Origin: Gordonia paraffinivorans NBRC 108238
Lineage (GTDB): Bacteria; Actinomycetota; Actinomycetes; Mycobacteriales; Mycobacteriaceae
Assembly (NCBI RefSeq): GCF_000344155.1
Contig: NZ_BAOQ01000021.1
Span: 46,097-110,096 of the forward strand
Length of the DNA: 64,000 bases
Direction of reading: 5' to 3'
Shown: piece by piece, positions 49,899-57,991 of the stretch
How positions within the stretch are numbered: the stretch's first letter is position 1
Layout of the letters: every line of letters begins with the position of its first letter
Notes under the pieces: model-generated
What the model was told of the DNA's origin: nothing
Seen by the model: only the letters and a program-made list of their open reading frames with translations
Database searches by the model: none
Program-made: the position numbers and the translations under genes

Positions 49899-51071
49899 AT
49901 GCGAACTGCAGTCATCGTGGATGCGGTCCGGACCCCGATAGGCAAGGGGAAGGCCTCGGGTGCGCTGCACGACGTCCACGCGGTGGACCTGCTCGCGCAC
50001 AGTCTGCGCGCGATCGTCGAGCGGACCGGGATCGATCCCGGGGTTGTCGACGACGTCATCGCCGGCGTCGTCGGACAAGTCGGTGAGCAGAGCTTCAACA
50101 TCGCCCGCCGCGCGCTGCTGGCCGCCGGGTACCCGGAGTCGGTGCCCGGGGTGTCGGTCGACCGGCAGTGCGGTAGCGGTCAGCAGGCGATCGCCTTCGC
50201 CGCGCAGGGGGTGATCGCGGGCACCTACGACGTGGCGGTCGCCGCGGGCGTCGAGTCCATGTCGCGCATCCTGATGGGATCGGCGGCGGCCGGAACCGAC
50301 GACCTCAACGGCCGGGCATTCGACGAGCGGTATCCCGATGGGCTGGTCGGGCAGGGGATCTCGGCAGAACTCATCGCGGCGCGCTGGCACATCTCTCGCA
50401 CCGCCATCGACGATTTCTCCTTGCGTTCGCATGAACTCGCGGCGGTCGCGACGAAGAACGGACTGTTCGACGACGAACTGGCACCGATCGCCGGACTCGC
50501 CGCCGACGAGGGCATCCGCGTCGGCAGCACCCTCGAGGACCTTGCGCGCCTGCGACCCGCCTACTACGACGAGGCGATGGCTCGCCGGTTTCCCGAGATC
50601 GAATGGACCATCACCGCGGCCAGTGCGAGCCAGATCAGCGACGGCTCGGCTGCGGTCCTCGTCATGAGCGAGGAGAAGGCTGCGGAGATGGGACTGCGAC
50701 CCCGAGCGCGGATCCGCACGATCGCCGTCGCCGGCGACGATCCGCTGCTGATGCTGACCGCGATCATCCCGGCGACCCGCAAGGCGCTGGCACGGAGCGG
50801 ACTGTCGCTCGACGACATCGACCTGTTCGAGGTCAACGAGGCGTTCGCGCCCGTCGTGCTCGCCTGGGCGCGAGAACTCGACGTCGACCTCGACAAGGTC
50901 AACGTCCACGGCGGGGCGATCGCCCTCGGTCACCCCCTCGGCGCGAGCGGGGCCCGACTGGCGACGACGGGCCTCAACGCACTCGAGCAGCGCGGCGGCC
51001 GGTTCCTGTTGCAGACCATGTGCGAGGCCGGCGGCCTGGCCAACGCGACGATCTACGAACGCCTTGACTGA
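49899..51071 (+). CDS. Thiolase (acetyl-CoA acetyltransferase family)
   Basis: A 390-residue thiolase. The acylated Cys lies in VDRQCGSGQQAIAFAAQ near residue 88-104, the second half has NVHGGAIALGHPLGASGARL with the catalytic His, and the C-terminal Cys is in TMCEAGGLANATIY. It may cleave beta-ketoacyl-CoAs in fatty-acid or xenobiotic degradation, or condense acetyl-CoA. The residues after the last Cys (EAGG instead of GGGQ) are slightly unusual. It is divergent from an HxlR regulator and ends 20 bp before a convergent gene. Confidence 0.9.
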   Translation: MRTAVIVDAVRTPIGKGKASGALHDVHAVDLLAHSLRAIVERTGIDPGVVDDVIAGVVGQVGEQSFNIARRALLAAGYPESVPGVSVDRQCGSGQQAIAFAAQGVIAGTYDVAVAAGVESMSRILMGSAAAGTDDLNGRAFDERYPDGLVGQGISAELIAARWHISRTAIDDFSLRSHELAAVATKNGLFDDELAPIAGLAADEGIRVGSTLEDLARLRPAYYDEAMARRFPEIEWTITAASASQISDGSAAVLVMSEEKAAEMGLRPRARIRTIAVAGDDPLLMLTAIIPATRKALARSGLSLDDIDLFEVNEAFAPVVLAWARELDVDLDKVNVHGGAIALGHPLGASGARLATTGLNALEQRGGRFLLQTMCEAGGLANATIYERLD

Positions 51072-51090
51072 CCCGCGGCCTGCGCTCCGG

Positions 51091-52227
51091 TCACGTCGTC
51101 GACAACAGTCCCACCGCGCGGTCGAACGCCCGGACGCGGTGTCGCGCCACGTCGTATCCGTTCCGGGCGAGGAGCGCGTCCCGCATCTGGGGGTTCAGGC
51201 GGCCGGCCAGGCCCGTCCACCACGGTTTGTGGCTCCTCGGCAGATCGGCGAGCAGGCGGTCGGACGCGAGGGTGAACACCGGAGCGAGTCGCAGGTAGTC
51301 GGGACGGAACTCCCGCAGGTCGCGCTCGGGATACCGCTGTCGGTGCAGCTGGGCGAGGGCGCGAGGCAGGTCGGCGTCGATGTGCGCCGACACCCCGGCC
51401 AGCAGCCCCTTCATCACCGGGAGATGGGGCTTGTCCGGGTCGACGATCTCGCAGGTGGACCAGGCGACCTGCCACGGCTCTTCCACGTCGCCGCCGTCCC
51501 GGTACGCGTCGAGGTTGCGCGCGTAGTACTCGTGGAACACCGGGATGAGGGCGAGAACCCAGTCCGGATGGTCCAGACCGAGGTCCAGAGGGCCGGTGGC
51601 CGCGTCGATCATCGTCTCGGTCACGTACTGGTAGACGCGGGCGAACCATTGCTTGGGATCGTCCGCGCCGGCCCACTCGTCCGCGATCTTCTGTTGCAGT
51701 CCGCGGATTTCGAGCGCGGTCGACACGAGGTCGTCGAGATCCGCGGCGGAGGACGGGGGAGGCGACGCGGGGAACGACGCGGGGGTCGTCGGATCGTCGA
51801 CGAGTGTTGCCATGACCTCGAGGGAGCGGCGCACCTCCTGTCGGATCCGACGCGCCATCACGTGTGACAGCGGTGGTGGAAAGAGCGACATGTCGACGCG
51901 CCAACGGATCTCGACACCACCGGGAACCGCGACGATGCGCTGCTCACCGCGGTGATCGAGAAGCAGTGGCCCGCCGGAGTAGACGCGGTAGCGGAAGACT
52001 CGCGGGAACTCGGTGTGCTCGACGACCTCCCGAAGGCGCACGCGTCCGCCGGGCAGCGTCACCTTGCGCAACGCCCCGGCGGTGTCCGGACGGTCATGTG
52101 GCCCTGGGGAGATCAGGCTGATCGGGGCGGAGGACCACCGGCACATCTGGTCCGGGTCGGTGAGCAGGTGCCAGGCCGCCTCCGGTGTGCAGCGCAGTTG
52201 CTGCCGGAGGGTGAAAGTGGCGGTCAT
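51091..52227 (-). CDS. SRPBCC domain fused to DUF5995-like domain
   Basis: A 378-residue two-domain protein. Residues 1-150 form an SRPBCC (polyketide cyclase/START-like) ligand-binding domain: TLRQQLRCTPEAAWHLLTDPDQMCRW to IRWRVDMSLFPPPLSH. A Pro/Ser-rich linker follows (about 155-180). The rest resembles DUF5995: WFARVYQYVTETMIDAATG, HPDWVLALIPVFHEYYARNLDAY and LLAGVSAHIDADLPRALAQLHR. The start overlaps the upstream oxygenase by four bases (ATGA), so the two proteins probably act together, perhaps on a hydrophobic substrate. Confidence 0.72.
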   Translation of the reverse strand: MTATFTLRQQLRCTPEAAWHLLTDPDQMCRWSSAPISLISPGPHDRPDTAGALRKVTLPGGRVRLREVVEHTEFPRVFRYRVYSGGPLLLDHRGEQRIVAVPGGVEIRWRVDMSLFPPPLSHVMARRIRQEVRRSLEVMATLVDDPTTPASFPASPPPSSAADLDDLVSTALEIRGLQQKIADEWAGADDPKQWFARVYQYVTETMIDAATGPLDLGLDHPDWVLALIPVFHEYYARNLDAYRDGGDVEEPWQVAWSTCEIVDPDKPHLPVMKGLLAGVSAHIDADLPRALAQLHRQRYPERDLREFRPDYLRLAPVFTLASDRLLADLPRSHKPWWTGLAGRLNPQMRDALLARNGYDVARHRVRAFDRAVGLLSTT

Positions 52228-53453
52228 GCAACGGTCTCCAGGCGTCCCTTGTCGGCGGCGTCGTAGCGTTTCGACTCGATACGACTCAGGTCGAGGCCCA
52301 GCTTCGACGTGACGAACCGGAGCTCCCGGTGGGCGATCGAGTGGTCCGAGCCGAGGACGCCGATCCACCGCGCGAGCTCGCGCGAACGGATGACCGGACG
52401 CGCCAACGGGACCAGATGCTGTAGGGGCGTGTGCCGTAGTCCCATGGCCGCGGCGACCTCGTCGTCGACCCACCGGCGGGACACCGATTCGAAGAGTGTC
52501 CGCAAGAACGGCCGGGTCACCAGGTGGACTGCGTCGTTGAGGGGACCGGGCAGGCCGAGATCGGTGCGATAGCCGTCGTCGAGCAGTGCCTTGACCAGTT
52601 GTCGGGCCTCCTGCGGCGGTTCCATGCGGAACTCTCGTGCGATGCGATCGGTTCGCCGCGCGTCGTCGAAGCCGCGGGGGAGGCGGTCCTCGTCGACGCC
52701 CATCACCCAGCCGACCCACCGCCACAGGTGGGTGATCGCCTCGAGATCGGCTCGCGAGTAACGGATTCCGAAGTCCTTCGCCACGCGCATCGGCAGGGCC
52801 AGGAACCCCGCGGTGATGGTCAACTGGGAATAGGTCTGGTTGATGGGCACGCCCCACTCCTCGTCGTCCCATCGGTCGTGGGCATGGAGGTGGTGGCGAA
52901 CCAGCGCATGTACCAATCGGATTCGGACGGTCTCCGACCATCCCGGACCGCCCGGTTCCATCAGCCCCGGCGCCGTCGCGAGAGTGACCCATCGGGCGGT
53001 CGCCACGACGCGGTCCCAGGTGCCCTCGGTGAGGCGACCGGTGGCGACCAGCGGCCGGGTGAACCCGGGTGCCTGATAGCCGTAGATGAGCGATTGGTAC
53101 AGCGTGCTCGACTGGAGCGAACCGAAGCGCCACCACGCCTCACCACCCGCTCGGGCTATCGCGGGGTCATACCACGACGGGGGACTACACACCGTGCCCA
53201 GAAAGCGGCGCAACGCAGGCGGTGCGTCGTCCCGCCGGCTCGGGTCGTCGATGGCCGAGGTGATGTCTGCCCATCGCCACCCGCCGCCGGAGTACATCTC
53301 CGCGACCACGGCGTCGGCAAGGTGGTCGCCCAGCATGAGCCCATCGGCCAGGGCATCGACCGCATCCTGATGCGCGGCCCGGACGTCCTGCCAGTTGCGT
53401 GCACCGGTGATCGCGGCGGCTCGCTCGGGGCTCACCGCTCTTGCCTCACTCAT
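52224..53453 (-). CDS. MpaB/Lcp-type oxygenase (DUF2236)
   Basis: A 409-residue protein of the DUF2236 family, which includes the rubber oxygenase Lcp and fungal MpaB. The segment VRIRLVHALVRHHL near residues 176-189 carries the Arg/His cluster proposed to hold heme b; GGEAWWRFGSL and GVPINQTYSQLTITAGFLALP are further typical parts. Unlike Lcp it lacks a Tat or Sec signal, so it is cytosolic and unlikely to attack polymeric rubber. It is coupled to the SRPBCC-DUF5995 gene and preceded by a TetR gene. The ATG has no ribosome-binding site but an AT-rich stretch before it. Confidence 0.78.
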   Translation of the reverse strand: MSEARAVSPERAAAITGARNWQDVRAAHQDAVDALADGLMLGDHLADAVVAEMYSGGGWRWADITSAIDDPSRRDDAPPALRRFLGTVCSPPSWYDPAIARAGGEAWWRFGSLQSSTLYQSLIYGYQAPGFTRPLVATGRLTEGTWDRVVATARWVTLATAPGLMEPGGPGWSETVRIRLVHALVRHHLHAHDRWDDEEWGVPINQTYSQLTITAGFLALPMRVAKDFGIRYSRADLEAITHLWRWVGWVMGVDEDRLPRGFDDARRTDRIAREFRMEPPQEARQLVKALLDDGYRTDLGLPGPLNDAVHLVTRPFLRTLFESVSRRWVDDEVAAAMGLRHTPLQHLVPLARPVIRSRELARWIGVLGSDHSIAHRELRFVTSKLGLDLSRIESKRYDAADKGRLETVA

Positions 53454-53454
53454 A

Positions 53455-53473
53455 AAAAACAGTGTGTCTTTTT
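53455..53473 (-). promoter_or_regulatory. AT-rich dyad before the MpaB gene
   Basis: AAAAACAGTGTGTCTTTTT is a partly symmetrical 19-bp stretch between the tetR stop and the oxygenase ATG, notably AT-rich for this genome. It is a plausible operator for the adjacent TetR protein or part of an internal promoter. Confidence 0.4.
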
Positions 53474-54116
53474 AAGGATGGCCGGTCAAGGAACCGACCG
53501 GCGGGCGGTTGCCGCCGGCGCCTTCGAAACCCGACCAGATGAGCAGGTGGAGGTGGTCGACCAGGGTTTCGCGATCGATGGTCCGCGTCCGCGACCACCA
53601 GCCGACCGCCGACGACACGGCCCCGACCAGTGCGTGGGCCCAGGACTCGGCGGGTGAGTCATCGGCGCCGCGGGCGCGAAACCCGACACTCAGGATCTCC
53701 GCGACGGCGGTGACGATGCCGGACCCGCCGCCGGACTGGTCGAGCCGGCCGGCGAGCAACCGGGCGAGCTCGGGCTCGTCGTCGAACCAGGCGGCCAGGA
53801 TGTCGATGGCCGCCCGGGTCTGCGCGGCCGGGTCGGCGATCCCCTGGATGACGGAACCGAGGCGTTCGACGATGAGACGCGCGTGCCGGGCGGCCAGTGC
53901 GTCGATCACGGCATCCCGGTCGGCGAACGCGGCGTAGACCGCCGACCTGGTGAGGCCGGCCTCCTTGGCGACCTCGGCCAGTCCCACGTCGGCACCCGAC
54001 CGCCGGATGGCGGCCTCGGCGGAGTCGAGGAGATGTTCGCGCCGGGCATCGATGTCGACGGGAGGACCCGGAGGGCGCCCCCGACCGCGACGCGTGGGCT
54101 CGACGGTCATCTCCAC
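53472..54116 (-). CDS. TetR-family regulator
   Basis: A 214-residue TetR-type repressor. After a basic, Gly/Arg-rich start (RRGRGRPPGPP) the HTH reads VGLAEVAKEAGLTRSAVYAAFADRDAVIDAL. The C-terminal ligand domain contains AWFDDEPELARLLAGRLDQ and the tryptophan-rich VGWWSRTRTI. ATG 54110 is an alternative start. It lies 18 bp upstream of the MpaB-type oxygenase on the same strand, forming a three-gene unit that it probably regulates. Confidence 0.9.
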   Translation of the reverse strand: MEMTVEPTRRGRGRPPGPPVDIDARREHLLDSAEAAIRRSGADVGLAEVAKEAGLTRSAVYAAFADRDAVIDALAARHARLIVERLGSVIQGIADPAAQTRAAIDILAAWFDDEPELARLLAGRLDQSGGGSGIVTAVAEILSVGFRARGADDSPAESWAHALVGAVSSAVGWWSRTRTIDRETLVDHLHLLIWSGFEGAGGNRPPVGSLTGHP

Positions 54117-54176
54117 CTCCCGGTCAGAAGCGTGTGGTGGGCAACCCTACTCGGCGGCCCGGCCGGAGCGGACATC

Positions 54177-54839
54177 TCAGTGGCTGCGACCCTGCCGGAG
54201 CGCGTCGATCACCGGCCGGTGCATCGTCGTCTTGATGACGGTGAGGGTGTTCTTGTCCTTGCCGGCGAGCGGCCGGAGGCGTTCTACCGCACTGGACACC
54301 ACCGCGTCCTCGGAGGCGGTCGCGTCGACCAATCCCGCGGCCAGGGCGTCGGCTCCGCCGTAGCGGCGTCCGGTGGTCATCGCCTCCACGGCGGTCTGCG
54401 GCGAGACCTTCGCCTGGATCAGTGCCGCCATACCTGCGGTGAAGGGGATGTTGATGTCGACTTCGGGGAAGCAGTAGAAGCCGCGGTCGTCGCGCATCAC
54501 CCGGAAGTCATGGGCGATGGCGAGCATCGCCCCTGCTCCGAACGCGTGTCCGTTGACGGCGGCGACCGTCGGCAAGCCGAGGGTGAGCAACCGGACGAAG
54601 AGCGCCTGGACCTGATCGACGTACCAGTCGGCGCGGTCGGGGTTGGCCAGGAGCCATTCGAGGTCGAGCCCGTTCGAGTAGAACTTGCCCGTGCCGGCCG
54701 TGACGAGGCCGCGCGCCGAGTTCTCCACCTCGGTCAGCAACTCGTCGAGCGCCGTCAGATGGTCGGGGGAGAAGCGGTTCTCGTCGTCGCCGAGGGTGAG
54801 GACGGCGATGTCGTCGTGCAGTTCGAGTGTGGGTGCCAT
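54177..54839 (-). CDS. Enoyl-CoA isomerase/hydratase-family protein
   Basis: A 220-residue short crotonase. Oxyanion-hole segments are GTGKFYSNGLDLEWLL and VNGHAFGAGAMLAIAHDFRVM. MRDDRGFYCFPEVDINIPFTAG resembles delta3-delta2 enoyl-CoA isomerases of the PECI/plant ECI group more than hydratases, since only one carboxylate (Glu of PEVD) is in place. It would help beta-oxidation of unsaturated acids. The leader carries a 16-bp repeat, and a TetR gene with a perfect palindromic operator precedes it. Confidence 0.82.
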   Translation of the reverse strand: MAPTLELHDDIAVLTLGDDENRFSPDHLTALDELLTEVENSARGLVTAGTGKFYSNGLDLEWLLANPDRADWYVDQVQALFVRLLTLGLPTVAAVNGHAFGAGAMLAIAHDFRVMRDDRGFYCFPEVDINIPFTAGMAALIQAKVSPQTAVEAMTTGRRYGGADALAAGLVDATASEDAVVSSAVERLRPLAGKDKNTLTVIKTTMHRPVIDALRQGRSH

Positions 54840-54854
54840 GGTGGTCCGTTCCTT

Positions 54855-54900
54855 GTCGTGTCGGAGTGCTGTCGTGTCGGAGTGCTGTCGTGTCGGAGTG
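54855..54900. repeat. 16-bp x 3 tandem repeat in the isomerase leader
   Basis: GTCGTGTCGGAGTGCT occurs at 54855-54870 and 54871-54886, and its first 14 bases again at 54887-54900. It lies in the 79-bp space between the isomerase start and the TetR gene. Confidence 0.9.
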
Positions 54901-54918
54901 AGGTCGTCAGGAGAGCGG

Positions 54919-55554
54919 TCACGTGCGTTGTGGTGGTTCGAGTTCGAGCACCGCGCGAACGGCGGCGGCGAGGCGTTCGCGGACATGTGGTTCCGGCCGG
55001 CGTCGCCCGCGGAGGAGGAGCGCGGTCGGCAGTTCCACGACGCAGTCACGCACGACCTCGACCGTGTGACGGTCGGCGCGGTCCCACCGTGCGCGCGCCA
55101 GGTCGACGAAGAGGTCGACGAGGGCCTGATCGAGGGCCCGGAGGTCTCGTGCGAGTTCGTCGGGGAGGTCTGCCGAGCCGAGCAGGTCGTCTCGGTCGAC
55201 GGTGAGGAGGAAGCGTCCGGAGGTCGGGTGGTCGAGCAGGAACTGCGCCGGGGTGTCGGCCGCGACCACCACGGCCTCCACTGCGTGTTCCCGGTCGTTG
55301 CCGCCGGCGAGGACGGAGTTCACGCGGTCGCGTTGGGTTTCCAGGAATCGCCGGGCGGCCCGCAGCCACGTCCGGCCGAGCAGGCCCGCCCGGGAACCGA
55401 AGGTGTGGTAGATCGCGCCGTTGGAGACCCCGGTGCGTTCCGACAGCGCCCGCACGGTCACCGCGGCCGCGCCGGACTCGACGGCCAGCGACTCGGCGGC
55501 GTCGAGCAGTCGGTCGACGTCGTGTATCCGGGGGCGGGGCATGGAAGAGAACAT
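54919..55554 (-). CDS. TetR-family regulator
   Basis: A 211-residue TetR-type repressor. The HTH is VTVRALSERTGVSNGAIYHTFGSRAGLLGRTW; the ligand domain includes HPTSGRFLLTVDRDDLLG. The ATG at 55554 overlaps a 24-bp perfect palindrome, so either the message is nearly leaderless or translation starts at ATG 55542 (PRPRIHDVDRLL). It probably represses itself and the enoyl-CoA isomerase 79 bp downstream. Confidence 0.9.
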   Translation of the reverse strand: MFSSMPRPRIHDVDRLLDAAESLAVESGAAAVTVRALSERTGVSNGAIYHTFGSRAGLLGRTWLRAARRFLETQRDRVNSVLAGGNDREHAVEAVVVAADTPAQFLLDHPTSGRFLLTVDRDDLLGSADLPDELARDLRALDQALVDLFVDLARARWDRADRHTVEVVRDCVVELPTALLLRGRRRPEPHVRERLAAAVRAVLELEPPQRT

Positions 55555-55576
55555 AACAGAGCACGTGCTCTGTTAT
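55553..55576. promoter_or_regulatory. 24-bp perfect palindrome, TetR operator
   Basis: ATAACAGAGCAC is followed directly by its exact reverse complement. It covers the first start codon of the TetR gene, the ideal place for autorepression. Confidence 0.85.
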
Positions 55577-55640
55577 CGACGCGCTGTCGGTCGCCTGAAT
55601 GCCCCGACGGCCTCTCGGGGCAGTTCGTGGGTGGGGGTTC

Positions 55641-56639
55641 CTACTGGTCGCGAAGTTCCTCGAGCCGGGCGCGGGCCACGTCCTCGAGGCGGTCGACGAT
55701 CTTCCAGTACGCGGGCGACTTCCGGTGGACCAGCGACGTGTGCGTCTCCCCGTCGAAGAGGTTCAGCTCGGGGTTGCCGCCGGCCGCGCGCAGAGCGGTC
55801 GCGTACCGGCGTGCGTTCTCGGGGTCGACATCGTCGTCGGCCAGCCCGTGGAACAGGATGACCGGGAGCGCGGGATCGAGGTTCTGGATCGGATCCACCG
55901 ACTCGTAGTGGTCGGGCACCTGGTCCGGCGTCCCGCCGAGGATCTGCTTGATGACGCGCCCGTTGCCGTGGTCGACCGCGTAGCGCATGTCGAGCGGGCC
56001 GGAGATGGAGGCGACGCGGGAGGGGACGAAAGCAGGCTTCGAGCCGACCTCGTCGTCATCGAGCTTGTGTCGGGTCCCGCCCCAGACCGCCAGTTGCGCG
56101 CCGGCGCTGTGGCCGATGACGAGCTCGTCGTCGATGCTGAGTTCGGGATGGGCGTCCGCGAGCGCGGGCACATGGTCGAGTGCGCGGGCCACATCGCGGA
56201 ACGTGGTGGGCCATCCGCCGCCGGTGCCGTACCGGCGGTACTCGACGTTGTACACGGCGAGTCCGCGATCGGCCAGGTCACGGGCCATCTCGTCGAATTG
56301 CTCGGCGCCGAAACGGCTTTCCCACCCACCGCCGTGGATGATCGTCACCAAGGGGACCGAGCCGTCGGCATGATCGCCGGTCGGGAGGTAGAGATTGGCC
56401 CAGTTCTCGGCCGGATCCGATTCGCCGGGCTCGAGGTATTTGACGCGCTCGACGGTCACCCGGTCGTTGCTCGGTGGTACCGGAGGGGCGGCGGTCGGGG
56501 AGTGCATCTGGCTCTGCCCCGTCGTCGACGAGGACGACGATGCCGGGTCGCCGGTCCCGTCGCCGCATCCCACCGCCCCGGCCAGAACGAAAAGCGATGC
56601 AGCGGTTGCGATCAGGAATCTGCTGTGCACACGGAGCAT
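55641..56639 (-). CDS. Alpha/beta-hydrolase lipoprotein
   Basis: A 332-residue exported esterase-like hydrolase. Residues 8-24 are a signal peptide ending before Cys25 (AGAVGC), a likely lipoprotein site, followed by a Ser/Thr/Pro-rich linker. The hydrolase has the oxyanion motif IIHGGGWESRF (101-111), nucleophile Ser178 in VIGHSAGAQ, Asp in HGLADDDVDP and His in GETHTSLV, the pattern of carboxylesterases related to BD-FAE or hormone-sensitive lipases. It would act at the cell surface on small esters. It runs toward the TetR gene but is separated from it by the palindrome. Confidence 0.82.
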   Translation of the reverse strand: MLRVHSRFLIATAASLFVLAGAVGCGDGTGDPASSSSSTTGQSQMHSPTAAPPVPPSNDRVTVERVKYLEPGESDPAENWANLYLPTGDHADGSVPLVTIIHGGGWESRFGAEQFDEMARDLADRGLAVYNVEYRRYGTGGGWPTTFRDVARALDHVPALADAHPELSIDDELVIGHSAGAQLAVWGGTRHKLDDDEVGSKPAFVPSRVASISGPLDMRYAVDHGNGRVIKQILGGTPDQVPDHYESVDPIQNLDPALPVILFHGLADDDVDPENARRYATALRAAGGNPELNLFDGETHTSLVHRKSPAYWKIVDRLEDVARARLEELRDQ

Positions 56640-57035
56640 TCAACCACGCAAACCGCCCGTACGGGACGGATGCATCGCCGGCCTCGGCTGGTCTGTGCCG
56701 CATGCCATTGCGAGGGCCTGGTCGTCATCCCCCGTGGGCATGGCTCCGGCGGAACCGCTACGCGACCGGTTGCGGACGATGCCCCGTGAGAAGTGGTGGG
56801 TGTCCAGTCGTGGCGTCGAAGGCACGGCTTTCGAGCCGGGCCGCAAGGGGGGGCGACGCCGGGACGCGAGGTCTTGGCGCGCCGAAACGACGCTGCTGGT
56901 CGGGAGGGAATCGGAGAACCGAGACGGAGAGGACGTCTCTTCCCACCTTTATATTCGCGCCCGGGGTGGGGCTTGCCGCAAGCGGGTGTCGGGCGTGCAC
57001 ACTGGCCCGGCACGCACGCTCCCGGGAGGTATTCG
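56640..57035. other. Divergent intergenic region upstream of arr
   Basis: 396 bp without a supportable gene between the lipoprotein hydrolase and arr. Contents seen: an AT-rich TTTATATTC at 56948-56956 that could be a -10 region for arr, and the rifamycin-associated element described separately. No tRNA or repeat was noted. Confidence 0.5.
56968..56986 (+). promoter_or_regulatory. Rifamycin-associated element (RAE)
   Basis: GGGGCTTGCCGCAAGCGGG is a 19-bp stretch with the perfect palindrome GCTTGC-C-GCAAGC in the centre, 50 bp before the arr start. It matches my memory of the rifamycin-associated element found ahead of rifamycin-inactivating genes in actinobacteria, which mediates induction by the drug. 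Confidence 0.7.
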
Positions 57036-57473
57036 ATGGCCGACGCGGTCGACATTGCGAAGAGGTTCGAGCCCCACGAGTCGGGCGCCTGGTTCCACGG
57101 GACCCGCGCCGGCCTCCGCGCCGGAGATCTCCTGACGCCCGGCTTCCGTTCCAACTACCTGGCCGATCACGTCTCCAACCACGTCTACATGACCAAGGTG
57201 CTCGACGCCGCGGTCCTGGCGGCCGAGATGGCCGTCGGCGACGGGCCGCCACGGGTGTACATCGTCGAACCATTGGGTGCCGTGGAAGACGATCCGAACG
57301 TCACCGACAAGAAGCTCCCCGGAAACCCGACGCACTCTTTCCGGACCGCGGGGCCGGTCGAGGTGGTGGGGGAGATGACCGACTGGAATCCTCATCCGCC
57401 GGAGTACCTCGAGCAGTTCCGTGCGGGGCTGGAAGCCCTGTGTCGTGAGGGGCGGGCAATCCTCTACGACTAG
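57036..57473 (+). CDS. arr: Rifampin ADP-ribosyltransferase
   Basis: A 145-residue Arr enzyme that inactivates rifamycins by attaching ADP-ribose from NAD. The residues corresponding to the catalytic trio of M. smegmatis Arr are all present: His21 (WFHGTRAGLRAGDLLTPG), Tyr51 (NHVYMTK) and Asp86 (EDDPNVTDKKLPGNPT). SFRTAGPVEVVGE is a further hallmark. SD GGGAGG precedes the ATG. The gene is chromosomal, with the same composition as its neighbours and no flanking mobile element, so intrinsic resistance is more likely than recent acquisition. Confidence 0.95.
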   Translation: MADAVDIAKRFEPHESGAWFHGTRAGLRAGDLLTPGFRSNYLADHVSNHVYMTKVLDAAVLAAEMAVGDGPPRVYIVEPLGAVEDDPNVTDKKLPGNPTHSFRTAGPVEVVGEMTDWNPHPPEYLEQFRAGLEALCREGRAILYD

Positions 57474-57497
57474 GCCGGGTACGTGGCGCAATATTCC

Positions 57498-57511
57498 TGT
57501 ACGGTGTACGG
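57498..57511. promoter_or_regulatory. Direct repeat before the deazaflavin-type oxidoreductase
   Basis: TGTACGGTGTACGG is two copies of TGTACGG in tandem, 24 bp before the start codon at 57535. It may bind a regulator; no partner is adjacent. Confidence 0.3.
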
Positions 57512-57534
57512 AGTTGACGTCGGAAGGATCCGCC

Positions 57535-57987
57535 ATGGCCTCGTCGCGCCGTATCGCCCCGCCGCGCTGGCTCAAGCCGATGAACAAGACCCTCATGTTC
57601 CTGCAACGGTTCGGGGTCATGAAGGAACTGCCGGTCCTCATCGTGCCCGGTCGCAAGAGCGGGAAGCCGTGTCGGACCCCGCTGACGGTCGTCGAGCATG
57701 AGGGTCGTCGTTACCTCCTCGAGGGGTTCCCCGGCGCGGACTGGGCGCGCAACGTCCGGGCGGCGGATGGACTCGCACAGATGTCGCTCGGGGGAGAGGT
57801 GACCGATGTCCGTCTCACCGAACTGCCTGCCGAGGAAGCGGTTCCGGTCCTCAGGGCATGGCCGTCCCTGGCGGGCAGTGACGGACCGAAGTTGATGAAG
57901 GAGGCAGGGGTCGTCGACGACGTGACGCCCGAGGCCTTCGCCGCGGTCGCCGGCAAGTGCGGAGTGTTCCGGATCGATCCGCGCTGA
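57535..57987 (+). CDS. Deazaflavin-dependent nitroreductase-family protein
   Basis: A 150-residue split-barrel protein of the same broad Ddn family as that at 22939, but only distantly alike. FGVMKELPVLIVPGRKSGKPCRTPLTVV is the family core (GRKSGK), and GFPGADWARNVRAADGL is the conserved Trp/Asn segment. SD GGAAGGA precedes the ATG. It follows arr by 61 bp on the same strand; it may have its own promoter. Likely an F420-linked reductase with unknown substrate. Confidence 0.78.
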   Translation: MASSRRIAPPRWLKPMNKTLMFLQRFGVMKELPVLIVPGRKSGKPCRTPLTVVEHEGRRYLLEGFPGADWARNVRAADGLAQMSLGGEVTDVRLTELPAEEAVPVLRAWPSLAGSDGPKLMKEAGVVDDVTPEAFAAVAGKCGVFRIDPR

Positions 57988-57991
57988 CCGG

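Noticed and set aside
52224..53453. Latex-clearing protein (Lcp) proper
   Set aside because: Shares the DUF2236 family but has no Tat signal peptide, so degradation of extracellular rubber is not supported.
56640..56846. 68-codon minus-strand frame upstream of the lipoprotein hydrolase
   Set aside because: Biased Arg/Pro/Ser composition and no start signals; overlaps the promoter region.
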